Shown: one piece after another, positions 45,583-53,893 of the stretch
Numbering within the stretch: the first letter of the stretch is position 1
Layout: each line of letters opens with the position of its first letter
Source: Sunxiuqinia dokdonensis
GTDB lineage: Bacteria; Bacteroidota; Bacteroidia; Bacteroidales; Prolixibacteraceae
DNA: 56,484 nt
Reading direction: 5' to 3'
Assembly (NCBI RefSeq): GCF_001270965.1
Contig: NZ_LGIA01000164.1
Location: forward strand, 1 to 56,484
The notes under the pieces: model-generated
What the model was told of the DNA's origin: nothing
The model's database searches: none
The model's input: only the letters and a program-made list of their open reading frames with translations
Made by a program: the position numbers and the translations under genes

Positions 45583-46311
45583 ATGCAAAAAACCGCACTG
45601 ATAACAGGGGCTTCAAAACGGATTGGCCAGGCGATTGCCCGGCATCTGGCAGCGCAGGGTTGGAACGTGGCCATCCATTACAATTCATCGGCTACCGAGG
45701 CTCAAAAGCTTCAAAAAGAATTGAAGCAGCAGTTTCCTCAAAGTGAGTTTGATATTTTTCAGGCCAATCTGATGGACATGGCGGACGTGCAGCGGTTGAT
45801 TCCGGCGGTGGTGCGACGATTCGAATCACTGGATTTGCTGGTCAACAATGCTTCGGTTTTTGAGCCTTCAAGTTTGAAGGAAACTTCGTTGGAATTGCTT
45901 CAGCGGCAAATGATCGTCAACTTTCAGGCACCGTTTTTGCTTTGCCGCGACCTGGCAAATGCCTGCAAAAAGGGCCTGATCATTAACCTTGTCGATACCA
46001 GGATCACCAACAACCGCTCGAACTTTGCGGCTTATTCCATGTCTAAAAAAGCCCTTTGGGAATTGACGAAAATGGCGGCACTCGAATTCGCTCCCAATAT
46101 CCGAGTCAATGCCATTGCGCCAGGCGTGAGCTTACCGCCCGAAGACAAGGATGAGAAGTACCTATGGAAGTTGGCACAAGACATTCCGATGCAAAAACCC
46201 GGCGGACTGGAACCGATTCTTCGAAGCCTGGATTTTATTCTGGCAAACGATCATTTAACCGGGCAGCTGCTTTTTGCTGATGGCGGTGAAAACCTTGGAA
46301 AAAACAATTAA
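45583..46311 (+). CDS. FolM-like pteridine/dihydrofolate reductase (SDR)
   Basis: 242-aa short-chain dehydrogenase. The NADPH motif is TGASKRIGQAIA, the TGxxxR form typical of pteridine reductases (PTR1, FolM). The NNAS motif and the catalytic Tyr/Lys in AAYSMSKKAL are present. It heads a cluster with folB and folK, with only three bases before folB, so reduction of dihydropterins or dihydrofolate is the likely role. A TTG-N20-TAAATTTC promoter-like sequence at 45549-45579 ends 4 bases before the ATG, so either the mRNA is leaderless or that element is not the promoter. Confidence 0.85.
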   Translation: MQKTALITGASKRIGQAIARHLAAQGWNVAIHYNSSATEAQKLQKELKQQFPQSEFDIFQANLMDMADVQRLIPAVVRRFESLDLLVNNASVFEPSSLKETSLELLQRQMIVNFQAPFLLCRDLANACKKGLIINLVDTRITNNRSNFAAYSMSKKALWELTKMAALEFAPNIRVNAIAPGVSLPPEDKDEKYLWKLAQDIPMQKPGGLEPILRSLDFILANDHLTGQLLFADGGENLGKNN

Positions 46312-46314
46312 TAC

Positions 46315-46668
46315 ATGGCACGAATACGCGTAAAAAATCTCTTGCTGCGAACCTTCATCGGATTTAATCCCGAAGAGTTGGTGAATAAACAAGATGTGGT
46401 CATTAATCTCGAAATTGAAATCAGCGTACCCAATGAAGCGCTTGAGTCGGACGAGCCCGATGGTATTTACGATTACAAAAAAATTACCAAGCGGGTCATT
46501 ACCTATGTCCAGGACGGGCGTTTCAAACTGCTGGAAGTGTTGACGAAAAACCTGCTTGAGATGATTATGGAGGACGACCGGGTGCGCTGGGCCAAAGTTG
46601 AAGTGGATAAGCCACATGCCCTGCGGTTTGCCGAATCAGTTTCATTCGAAATGGAAGCCAAGCGATGA
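46315..46668 (+). CDS. folB: Dihydroneopterin aldolase
   Basis: 117 aa, typical for FolB, which cleaves dihydroneopterin to 6-hydroxymethyl-dihydropterin and glycolaldehyde in folate synthesis. The family start RIRVKNLLLRTFIGFNPEE is seen, and the active-site Lys region near the end is WAKVEVDKPHALRFAESVSFE. It starts three bases after the FolM-like gene and overlaps folK by four bases (ATGA), so it is part of a tightly coupled operon. The length and motifs also match the related epimerase FolX, but FolB is more likely with folK next to it. Confidence 0.9.
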   Translation: MARIRVKNLLLRTFIGFNPEELVNKQDVVINLEIEISVPNEALESDEPDGIYDYKKITKRVITYVQDGRFKLLEVLTKNLLEMIMEDDRVRWAKVEVDKPHALRFAESVSFEMEAKR

Positions 46669-47048
46669 ACACCTGCATTGTTGGCATCGGATCAAATATT
46701 GAAGCAGAAAAGTATATTCCGCTGGCGCTTGAAATGATTGGAAACGATTGTACGATTTTGCAAACCTCCAGCATGGTAAAAACCAAGCCCATTGGTTATG
46801 CTGATCAGGATGATTTTACAAATGGTGCCGTAAAAATCGAAACAAATTGGAACCGGCAGGAGTTAAACAGGTACCTGAAACAGGTTGAAGACCAGCTTGG
46901 CCGCGACCGAACCCAAATTAAATTTGGTCCCCGGACGATCGATTTGGATCTGATGATTTGGAACGGGCAGGTTGTCGATAAAGATTATTACACCCGTGAT
47001 TTCTTGCGTCAGTCGGCTGCCGAACTTGGGTTTAAGGCATCCGGTTAG
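46665..47048 (+). CDS. folK: 6-hydroxymethyl-7,8-dihydropterin pyrophosphokinase
   Basis: 127 aa, at the short end for HPPK, which transfers pyrophosphate from ATP to hydroxymethyl-dihydropterin. The signature DRTQIKFGPRTIDLDLMIW is intact and the N-terminal GIGSNIEAEKYIPLAL matches the family. The C-terminal helices of longer HPPKs are missing. Its start overlaps the folB stop. Three consecutive pterin steps, reductase-like, aldolase and kinase, are therefore made from one transcript. Confidence 0.9.
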   Translation: MNTCIVGIGSNIEAEKYIPLALEMIGNDCTILQTSSMVKTKPIGYADQDDFTNGAVKIETNWNRQELNRYLKQVEDQLGRDRTQIKFGPRTIDLDLMIWNGQVVDKDYYTRDFLRQSAAELGFKASG

Positions 47049-47153
47049 TCCGTCGTTCCATCGGTTAGCATTTCGTTTGCAATTAGAATAGTCATTTCAA
47101 AACAAGATTGTTATCATCGTAATATTCACCTGAAAAAAAAATAGGCCCCAAGT

Positions 47154-48389
47154 ATGAAATATCCTTACAATCAATTCGCATTCGTTCTTCTCATCGCTTT
47201 TTTCATCGTTTCCTGTGGTAAAAACGATGATCCGATCGTTGAAGAACCTCTGTTTACCTATCTCGAGTCCGAAAAACAGGTTAGCACCATTCCACGAAGT
47301 TCCGCGCAGTTTTTATTTTCGGCGCTGGCTGCCCAATACGATGACGATGGTACGATGGACAATGAGGTGAGTTCGGGGGCTTTAGTTTACAAGGTGGCTT
47401 ATAAAACCACTTTCGAAGGCGAAGCTTTAATGGTGTCTGGCTTGGTGTCTGTTCCCGACCAGCCCGGCAACTATCCGGTCATCAGCTTCCAAAACGGGAC
47501 GAATGTGGAGTACAGTCAGGCTCCAACAGCTAAACCGGGCGACAACCTTTTTGTGGTTTTGGAAAGTTTTGCTTCGCTGGGATTTATCGTGGTCATTCCC
47601 GACTATCCGGGTTTTGGAGACTCGAAGCAGGTTTTTCACCCTTATCTTGAAAAGGATAATATGGTTCCGAGTTTGGTCGATCTGTTGAAAGCAACGCGCG
47701 AGTTTGTCAGCCAGGATCACATTGTGGCCTCGCTCAACGATGATCTTTACCTGATGGGCTATTCCCTTGGCGGCTGGGCAACTTTGCAGCTTCAGCGCGA
47801 AATTGAAACCAAGGGGCTGGAAGATTATCAGCTGAAAGCCAGTTCGTGTGGCGCAGGTCCTTACAATTTGAATAGACTGAATGAGCTGATTGTTGGCAAG
47901 GAAACTTATCCGATGCCTTATTTTCTGGCTTTTTTGATGCAGGCCTATCATGTGCATGGCGAATTTTCGAACCCGTTGAACACGATTTTTGCGGATGAAT
48001 ACGCGGCAAAAATCCCTGGTTTATTCAATGGAATCAATACCGGAGTCGAAATTAATGCGCAACTCACCACCAACGTAACTGACTTATTTCATCCGGATTT
48101 CCGTGCCGGTTACGAGTCCGGCGCAACGTACCAAGCCGTTCAGGAAGCCTTGAGCAAAAACAGCGTTGAGGCCTGGAATACCACGACGCCTACCCGTTTG
48201 TTTCATGGTGAAAACGACACCTTTGTTGCTGTGGAACTGTCCACTCAAATGGAACAGGATTTCCACGATCTGGGGGTCAGCAGTAACGTGCTAAGAGAAG
48301 TTGTACTGCCAGATGTGGACCACCAAAGTGCTATTTTGCCGTTTGGAATTAAGACGATCAATTGGTTTATCAACCTAAACAACAACTAG
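47154..48389 (+). CDS. Lipase-like alpha/beta hydrolase lipoprotein
   Basis: 411 aa. The lipobox FIVSC marks an exported lipoprotein. The body shows an alpha/beta hydrolase fold with VISFQNGTNVEY, the oxyanion region, FIVVIPDYPGFGDSK, the nucleophile elbow LMGYSLGGWA and a probable catalytic His in VDHQSAILP near the end; the acid residue is likely Asp in HGENDTFV. It resembles secretory lipases. The substrate is unknown, but an ester is probable. It follows folK by about 105 bases and precedes the tryptophanase gene on the same strand, with a hairpin after its stop. Confidence 0.8.
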   Translation: MKYPYNQFAFVLLIAFFIVSCGKNDDPIVEEPLFTYLESEKQVSTIPRSSAQFLFSALAAQYDDDGTMDNEVSSGALVYKVAYKTTFEGEALMVSGLVSVPDQPGNYPVISFQNGTNVEYSQAPTAKPGDNLFVVLESFASLGFIVVIPDYPGFGDSKQVFHPYLEKDNMVPSLVDLLKATREFVSQDHIVASLNDDLYLMGYSLGGWATLQLQREIETKGLEDYQLKASSCGAGPYNLNRLNELIVGKETYPMPYFLAFLMQAYHVHGEFSNPLNTIFADEYAAKIPGLFNGINTGVEINAQLTTNVTDLFHPDFRAGYESGATYQAVQEALSKNSVEAWNTTTPTRLFHGENDTFVAVELSTQMEQDFHDLGVSSNVLREVVLPDVDHQSAILPFGIKTINWFINLNNN

Positions 48390-48408
48390 CGAAAGCTGAC
48401 ATATTTTA

Positions 48409-48429
48409 GGCTTTTTCCGGCTGAAAGCC
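48409..48429 (+). terminator. Terminator after the lipase-like gene
   Basis: GGCTTT, a 9-base loop, and AAAGCC, about 20 bases after the stop codon and just before a -7 box. Stem of six pairs, with a short T-rich tail. Confidence 0.5.
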
Positions 48430-48431
48430 CT

Positions 48432-48439
48432 TACTTTTG
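48432..48439 (+). promoter_or_regulatory. -7 box upstream of tnaA
   Basis: TACTTTTG matches TAnnTTTG. It would start the transcript near 48445, with about 125 bases of leader before tnaA. A 27-codon ORF at 48444-48527 would be nearly leaderless. The -33 region overlaps the terminator hairpin and has no TTG. Confidence 0.45.
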
Positions 48440-48570
48440 TTGTATGTCAACGATAAATGTACAAGCCGCAAAGCACATTTTCAAAAACATCAAAAACCGC
48501 GATGCTTTCCTTTTCTCTGTCGTTTAAATGGAGTGAACAATGCTTTTTTTTAATTTTAAACACATGAGAA

Positions 48571-49956
48571 ATGGATTTACCTTTTGCAGAAAATTATAAA
48601 ATAAAAATGGTAGAGCCCATCTACCGGAGTACCCGTGAGGAACGGGAAAATTGGATCGATCAGGCCCATTACAATCTATTCAACTTAAAGAGCGATCAGG
48701 TTTTTGTTGATTTGTTGACCGACAGCGGAACGGGAGCCATGAGCGACCGGCAGTGGGCTGCCCTGATGACCGGCGACGAAAGTTATGCCGGCTCCTCCTC
48801 CTATTTTCACCTGAAGGAAAAAGTGAAGGAAATCTTTGGATTCGACTATTTTTTACCGGTCCACCAGGGACGGGCAGCCGAGAATGTGCTGTTTTCGGTT
48901 TTGGTGAAAGCAGGTCAGCTGGTGCCGGGAAATTCGCATTTTGATACCACGAAAGGACACATTGAATTTCGAAAAGCCACTGCTGTTGATTGTACGATTG
49001 ATGAGGCGTTTGATACAAACGGCATGCACCCGTTCAAAGGCAACATCGATATCAGCAAACTGAAAGCCGTATTGAATGAGCATCCCAAAGAGCAGGTGCC
49101 CATGATTATTGTAACGCTCACCTGCAACAGTTCAGGTGGGCAGCCCGTTTCGATGGCCAACCTGCGCGAAATCCGTCAGGTAGCAGACCAATATCAAATT
49201 CCGGTCATCTTTGATTCGGCGCGTTTTGCCGAAAACGCCTGGTTCATTCAAAGTCGCGAACCAGGCTATCAGGATCGGTCGATTCGCGAAATTGTCAGTG
49301 AAATGTACCAATATGCCGACGGGATGACCATGAGCAGCAAAAAAGATGGTATCGTGAATATTGGTGGTATTTTGGCCATGCGAAGCAAAGCATGGTACGA
49401 ACAGGCTTCGGTTTACAATATTTTGTTTGAAGGATTTGTCACTTACGGTGGAATGGCCGGGCGCGACATGAATGCGCTGGCTGTGGGGTTGGATGAAGTG
49501 ACCAGCGGCGTTTATCTGGAGAACCGGATTCGTCAGGTTCACTATCTCGGGAACAAGCTGATTGACATGGGCATTCCGGTTCAAAAACCACTGGGCGGGC
49601 ACGCGGTTTTTGTCGATGCCAAACGATTCTTAAGCAGGGTTTCAAAGGAAGAGTTTGTGGCGCAAACTTTAGCCATTGAACTTTACCTGGAAGCTGGTGT
49701 GCGCGGTGTTGAAGTGGGTACACTGCTGGCCGATCGTGATCCGCAAACGAAGGAAAACCGCTATCCCAAACTGGAATTTTTGCGTTTGGCCATTCCGCGC
49801 CGAACCTACACCAACAACCACATGGATGTGGTGGCGGCAGGCCTGAAGAATATTTTCGACCGCAGAGATTCGATTGCCAGGGGATTTCAAATTGTGGAAG
49901 AGGCACCGATCATGCGGCACTTTACCGTGAAATTGGAGCCCATAAACGACCAGTGA
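48571..49956 (+). CDS. tnaA: Tryptophanase
   Basis: PLP enzyme that splits L-tryptophan to indole, pyruvate and ammonia. 461 aa. The PLP Lys is in MSSKKDGIVNIGG (Lys257/258). The segments FDTTKGH, DEAFDTN and DSARFAENA match tryptophanase. The related tyrosine phenol-lyase has FTTT, DATR and MERG at corresponding places, while this protein has GVRGVEVGTLL, the tryptophanase form. The ATG at 48571 gives the family start. The leader contains a small ORF without a Trp codon, so control by a TnaC-like peptide is not shown. The product would be indole, a known signal. Confidence 0.92.
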   Translation: MDLPFAENYKIKMVEPIYRSTREERENWIDQAHYNLFNLKSDQVFVDLLTDSGTGAMSDRQWAALMTGDESYAGSSSYFHLKEKVKEIFGFDYFLPVHQGRAAENVLFSVLVKAGQLVPGNSHFDTTKGHIEFRKATAVDCTIDEAFDTNGMHPFKGNIDISKLKAVLNEHPKEQVPMIIVTLTCNSSGGQPVSMANLREIRQVADQYQIPVIFDSARFAENAWFIQSREPGYQDRSIREIVSEMYQYADGMTMSSKKDGIVNIGGILAMRSKAWYEQASVYNILFEGFVTYGGMAGRDMNALAVGLDEVTSGVYLENRIRQVHYLGNKLIDMGIPVQKPLGGHAVFVDAKRFLSRVSKEEFVAQTLAIELYLEAGVRGVEVGTLLADRDPQTKENRYPKLEFLRLAIPRRTYTNNHMDVVAAGLKNIFDRRDSIARGFQIVEEAPIMRHFTVKLEPINDQ

Positions 49957-50014
49957 TAAAAATAAAATTGGAGGAGATTGCCACGAGCCTGGTCGGGAAA
50001 AATCCGGATCAGGC

Positions 50015-50665
50015 TTATTTCTTCAGCAGTTTAAAGGCATGGCGCCATTCGTTGTTCCGAAAGCCAGGAATACACCACAACATGCTAAGTGGCTCAATGG
50101 CCCGGGCAGCTTCAACTTTGCCCATATCTTCGGTTTCCCAGCCAAACAAGTCCAGCACTTCTCTCACTTGCTTTTTGGCTTGATCATTATTTCCGCAGAT
50201 GAACATCGTGGGCTGGCCGTCTTCAAACTTTGGGTTGACCATGAGCGCATTGCCTACGCAACTAAAGGCTTTGACAAAGTTGATCCGGGAGTATTTTTCC
50301 TGCAAGTGTTCCATGAGCGAAGTATTGGGTTTGGTAAAAAAGTGCAAAACGCCGTTTACGGGTTCCTCATCGCTGATTGGATTACAGGTGTCGATGACTG
50401 TTTTTTCGTGCAGGTTGGCTGCTCCGGCCAGGTCGAGCACAAATTCAACGGCACTTCCCTTCACGGCCAGTACGACCAAATCGCCAAAGTGAGCCGCCTC
50501 TTCAAATGTACCGAGCGAAGCTTTTTCGCCGGCGTTGTTCAGCCAATCTTCCAGCCTACGTTTATCACGGGTTCCAAGTTTAACCTCGTACCCATATTTT
50601 AAAAAGCCCTCGGCGAGTGCCCGGCCAACGCTTCCTGATCCTAAAATACCCACTTGTTTTCTCAT
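50015..50665 (-). CDS. NAD(P)-binding oxidoreductase of the F420-dependent NADP reductase type
   Basis: 216 aa with an N-terminal dinucleotide-binding motif GILGSGSVGRALAEGFLKYG and a sugar-nucleotide-type GTRDKRRLEDWL that favours NADP. The central VVLAVKGSAVEFVLDLAG and NFVKAFSCVGNALM are typical of COG2085 proteins (NADPH-dependent F420 reductase-like). Bacteroidota generally lack F420, so it is likely a NADPH-dependent reductase of another substrate. It is convergent with tnaA and divergent from the LD-carboxypeptidase gene. Confidence 0.8.
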   Translation of the reverse strand: MRKQVGILGSGSVGRALAEGFLKYGYEVKLGTRDKRRLEDWLNNAGEKASLGTFEEAAHFGDLVVLAVKGSAVEFVLDLAGAANLHEKTVIDTCNPISDEEPVNGVLHFFTKPNTSLMEHLQEKYSRINFVKAFSCVGNALMVNPKFEDGQPTMFICGNNDQAKKQVREVLDLFGWETEDMGKVEAARAIEPLSMLWCIPGFRNNEWRHAFKLLKK

Positions 50666-50781
50666 GACAGTTTTTATAAAAAATTCATACTGATTAAGTC
50701 ATTGGATGATACGATTTATTTTGAATTTTGGTTTTCAGGCTCGAAAGAAGATTGTACCTTCAAAATTCAAAAAAGAGCAGG

Positions 50782-51687
50782 ATGCTGAAACCAGAATTAT
50801 TAAAGCAAGGAGACCGGATTCGGGTTATTTCGCCAGCCGGCAAAGTGGAGAAAGAGAAAATTTCTGCAGGCATGAAATTGTTTGAGCAAGCGGGTTTTGA
50901 GGTGGTGTGGGGTGATCATACTTTTGATAGCCACTATCAGTTTGCAGCATCCGATGCCAACCGCTTGCTGGATTTGCAGCAAGCCCTGGACGATTCGGAG
51001 TGTAAAGCCATTGTTTGTGCCCGTGGTGGTTATGGTGCCATTCGCCTGGTTGACCAACTGGATTTTTCGGGATTCCGCAGGCAGCCAAAATGGGTGGTTG
51101 GTTTTAGCGACATTACTGTGCTGCATGCCCGCATTCAGCACGAAGGTTTTTGCAGCATCCATGGGGCCATGCCGGGTTTTTATTGGAAAGATCAGCTGCC
51201 AACCGAAAGCTTCAGCGAGCTTCTGAAAACGCTGGCAGGTGAATCCCGTCCGGTGAAGGTGCCACCTCATGAGTTTAATCGGCCTGGTCAGATCACCGGA
51301 AAGCTGGTCGGTGGAAACCTCTCGATTGTTTACAGCCTGATGGGAACACCACTCGAACCAAAATTGGATGGCAATATTCTTTTTATTGAAGATTTGGCTG
51401 AGTACCTGTATCACCTCGACCGGATGATGCACAGCCTAAAGCTAACTGGAAAACTCAAAAGCCTGAAAGGATTGCTGGTGGGCGGTTTTACCGATATGAA
51501 AGACAATGAGGCTCCGTTTGGGCAGACGGCTCCGGAGATTATTCGCGATGTTGTGCGAGAATACAGTTTTCCGGTCTGTTTCGATTTTCCGGCCGGGCAT
51601 ATCGATCGTAATTTGCCGTTAATCCTTGGTGCCGGGTATCAATTGGAAGTGAATGAATCGCAAGGGGTGATTTTGACGGCGCTTTAA
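50782..51687 (+). CDS. LD-carboxypeptidase (S66 family)
   Basis: 301 aa from the ATG at 50782; the frame extends 18 codons up without similarity. The S66 fold starts GDRIRVISPAGKVEKEKI. The catalytic Ser is in WVVGFSDITVLH, the Glu probably in IEDLAEYLYHLDRM, and the His in FPAGHIDRNLPL. These enzymes remove the terminal D-Ala from murein tetrapeptides (LdcA) in the cytoplasm during wall recycling. Microcin-immunity homologues share the fold, but LdcA is the simplest call here. It is followed by yraN on the same strand. Confidence 0.87.
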   Translation: MLKPELLKQGDRIRVISPAGKVEKEKISAGMKLFEQAGFEVVWGDHTFDSHYQFAASDANRLLDLQQALDDSECKAIVCARGGYGAIRLVDQLDFSGFRRQPKWVVGFSDITVLHARIQHEGFCSIHGAMPGFYWKDQLPTESFSELLKTLAGESRPVKVPPHEFNRPGQITGKLVGGNLSIVYSLMGTPLEPKLDGNILFIEDLAEYLYHLDRMMHSLKLTGKLKSLKGLLVGGFTDMKDNEAPFGQTAPEIIRDVVREYSFPVCFDFPAGHIDRNLPLILGAGYQLEVNESQGVILTAL

Positions 51688-51735
51688 CAAATTCAAAACA
51701 TCGATTGTCTTAACTTGTGACATAAAAAGACGGAC

Positions 51736-52098
51736 ATGAGCCAACGAAAAGAACTTGGAAACAAAGGTGAGGCGCTTGCAGAGGAGCATTTGCGAAGCCT
51801 TGGCTATCAAATCCTCGAAACAAACTGGCGGTCGAACCATTACGAAATTGATATCATTGCACGGGATAAGGATGAGCTGGTTATTGTGGAAGTAAAAGCC
51901 CGTGGCAGCGCCACTTACGAGCATCCTTCGGAAGCAATTAGTGACAAGAAAATTCGTTTTCTGATTAATGCGGCTGAAGCTTATATTTTTGAAACCGACA
52001 GCCATTTGGATACTCGATTTGATGTGATCACCATCATTTTTTATGGACAAAACTTTGAGTTGGAACATTTTAAAGATGCCTTTTACCCAACGGCCTGA
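51736..52098 (+). CDS. yraN: YraN/UPF0102 family nuclease-like protein
   Basis: 120 aa. The family start GNKGEALAEEHLRSLGYQILETNWRSNHYEIDIIA leads to the PD-(D/E)XK-like core, in which EIDIIARDKDELVIVEVKARG has the Glu, Asp, Glu and Lys expected of that nuclease fold. Members are often called endonucleases but a defined role is not established. It is 48 bases downstream of the LD-carboxypeptidase gene and 43 bases before the YjbR gene, so the three may form one operon with the S4 protein. Confidence 0.88.
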   Translation: MSQRKELGNKGEALAEEHLRSLGYQILETNWRSNHYEIDIIARDKDELVIVEVKARGSATYEHPSEAISDKKIRFLINAAEAYIFETDSHLDTRFDVITIIFYGQNFELEHFKDAFYPTA

Positions 52099-52141
52099 AA
52101 TCCACATTTTAATCCTTATTTTTGAGCCACAACAAACGACC

Positions 52142-52495
52142 ATGAATATTGAAGAATTGAGAACCTGGTGCATCTCCAAAAAAGGCGTGAGCGAAGATTT
52201 TCCGTTTGATGAAACCACGCTGGTGTTTAAAGTGATGGGCAAGATGTTTGCTTTAACGGATCTGGAAGGAGATTTAAGCATCAATTTGAAGTGCGACCCC
52301 GAAGAGGCCATTGAGTTGCGCGAGCATTATTCCTGCGTGTTGCCGGGCTATCACATGAATAAAGCGCACTGGAATACGGTTCTGGTGGATGGTTCGGTTC
52401 CGGACCAATTGATCCGGCAATGGATTGACCAGTCGTACAATTTGGTTGTGGAGAAACTCAGCAAAAAGCAGCAAGAAGCATTGGCACAATTATAA
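52142..52495 (+). CDS. MmcQ/YjbR family protein
   Basis: 117 aa from the ATG at 52142; a longer frame overlaps yraN and is not used. The family signature EDFPFDETTLVFKVMGKMFAL, then INLKCDPEEAIELREHY and MNKAHWNTV, is clear. MmcQ/YjbR proteins are small DNA-binding-like domains of unknown physiological role. It is six bases before the S4-domain gene, so co-translation is likely. Confidence 0.88.
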   Translation: MNIEELRTWCISKKGVSEDFPFDETTLVFKVMGKMFALTDLEGDLSINLKCDPEEAIELREHYSCVLPGYHMNKAHWNTVLVDGSVPDQLIRQWIDQSYNLVVEKLSKKQQEALAQL

Positions 52496-52501
52496 AACCA
52501 A

Positions 52502-52711
52502 ATGATGATGGAATTTGAATTGAAAACAGAATACATTGAATTGATTAAACTGCTGAAGTTGCTTCGGCTGGTTGAATCGGGCGGAATGGCGAAGGTTGTG
52601 GTTGAAGATGGTCTGGTAAGTCTGAACGGAGTAACCGAATATCGTAAACGCGCAAAGATTCGAAAGGGAGATCAGATCCAATTTGAGGGGCAAACGGTCG
52701 TGGTAAAATAA
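52502..52711 (+). CDS. S4-domain RNA-binding protein (YbcJ-like)
   Basis: 69 aa, small and basic. A single S4 domain is seen: EYIELIKLLKLLRLVESGG ... VEDGLVSLNGVTEYRKRAKIRKGDQIQFEG, as in E. coli YbcJ. It probably binds structured RNA. It follows the YjbR gene closely and is followed by a terminator, so it ends the LD-carboxypeptidase/yraN/YjbR group. Confidence 0.88.
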   Translation: MMMEFELKTEYIELIKLLKLLRLVESGGMAKVVVEDGLVSLNGVTEYRKRAKIRKGDQIQFEGQTVVVK

Positions 52712-52713
52712 GA

Positions 52714-52738
52714 AAGCCGGCGAAGAACTCGCCGGCTT
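52714..52738 (+). terminator. Terminator after the S4-domain gene
   Basis: AAGCCGGCGA, a short loop, TCGCCGGCTT, a 10-bp stem starting three bases after the stop codon. The T-run is poor, but the GC-rich stem is strong. Confidence 0.75.
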
Positions 52739-52971
52739 GAATTGTGCTTGTGCTTAAGAGAGAGAGGAGAGAAGAACTAGAACCAGATCGCATTGCGTAT
52801 GAAACGACCGTTGTTAATCTCAAATTTCAAAAATCCTAAGCGCAAAATCAAACTTTTTGCTGTCCATTATATGAACTGCACTTTTTTGGCCCAAAAACAC
52901 CCTGAAACTCCGACGAACGATTAGATATTGTTTACCAGAAAATTTTCAAATGGCATTTTAGTGAACCTATG

Positions 52972-53862
52972 TTAGAATTTAAGACTTAATCCGACCCCAA
53001 AAAGCTGTTTAAACTGAATTCGGGGACCACTTTCGTCGATTATTCCGTCATCATTGGTATCTTTTCCGATGTGGACATCGTCGTCATAAATCAGGTTGGT
53101 AATTAAATTGGCTGATAAAAAATCATTGATTTTCATATTCAGCAAAACGTCCCAATGTATGTCGATATTCTGCGGCGTGTCCAGGTAATTGGAAAACAAA
53201 TCCAGCTTGGTTTCAAAATCGACATTTTTAACCACGGTGGTTTTAAACTGGCTTTTTAGAAAAGCACCCATTTCACCCCGGCTTTTCTTACCCGGATCTA
53301 CACCAAACGCTCCGGCATCCGATAGCGCATCGTCAGTCACCACCGTCATTTTTCCGGTTAGTGGCGAAAGGAACAGCGAAAACTTATCATTTGGCTTATA
53401 ATCCACACCCAATGCCAGGGTGAGATAGCCAGGTGCCAAAAAAGTTGAGATCGCATCGTCGGTGTTTGGATAATTGTAGCCTTCGGTCATCTGTGTTCTG
53501 AAATTGAACAAGGCGGTATAAAACAGCTTGCTTTCCGCCTTTGGCTTAAAACCAAACTTGGAGGTAAAGTCAATTTTATCTTCTGTTTTTACTGCTTTGT
53601 CATCTTCTTCTTTCAGAAGGCCATAGCCCATATTCAGCGTATTTTCCCAACTTTTGTTGTCTTTGGCATAATTGGCAAAAACGTTGAACAAAACTGTTCC
53701 CGAAGCAGAGCTTTTACCTCCCGCCGCCCAATTGGTTAAGGAAACCTGAGAGAAATTAACCGAGATTGTTCCTCCTTTTTTCCAAACGCTGGTGGTGTCG
53801 GCGGCAGATTGTGCAAAACCAGCAAAAGGCAGCATTAACAACAAAATGAGTAATCGTTTCAT
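52972..53862 (-). CDS. DUF3078 outer-membrane-like protein
   Basis: 296 aa with a signal peptide (RLLILLLMLPFAGFAQS) and no lipobox. The sequence is rich in beta-strands with alternating aromatics and begins with the DUF3078 pattern WKKGGTISVNFSQVSLTNWAAGGKSS. It ends FKQLFGVGLSLKF, with a terminal Phe as in outer-membrane barrels. It is probably an outer-membrane beta-barrel protein of unknown function. It shares its strand with the MscS gene upstream but has no visible promoter of its own. Confidence 0.82.
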   Translation of the reverse strand: MKRLLILLLMLPFAGFAQSAADTTSVWKKGGTISVNFSQVSLTNWAAGGKSSASGTVLFNVFANYAKDNKSWENTLNMGYGLLKEEDDKAVKTEDKIDFTSKFGFKPKAESKLFYTALFNFRTQMTEGYNYPNTDDAISTFLAPGYLTLALGVDYKPNDKFSLFLSPLTGKMTVVTDDALSDAGAFGVDPGKKSRGEMGAFLKSQFKTTVVKNVDFETKLDLFSNYLDTPQNIDIHWDVLLNMKINDFLSANLITNLIYDDDVHIGKDTNDDGIIDESGPRIQFKQLFGVGLSLKF

Positions 53863-53893
53863 AAATCATTTGGGGTTTTGGTTCGAATAAATA

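Noticed and set aside
48571-49956. Tyrosine phenol-lyase
   Set aside because: FDTT, DSARF and VEVG at diagnostic places match tryptophanase, not the FTTT, DATR and MERG of the lyase.
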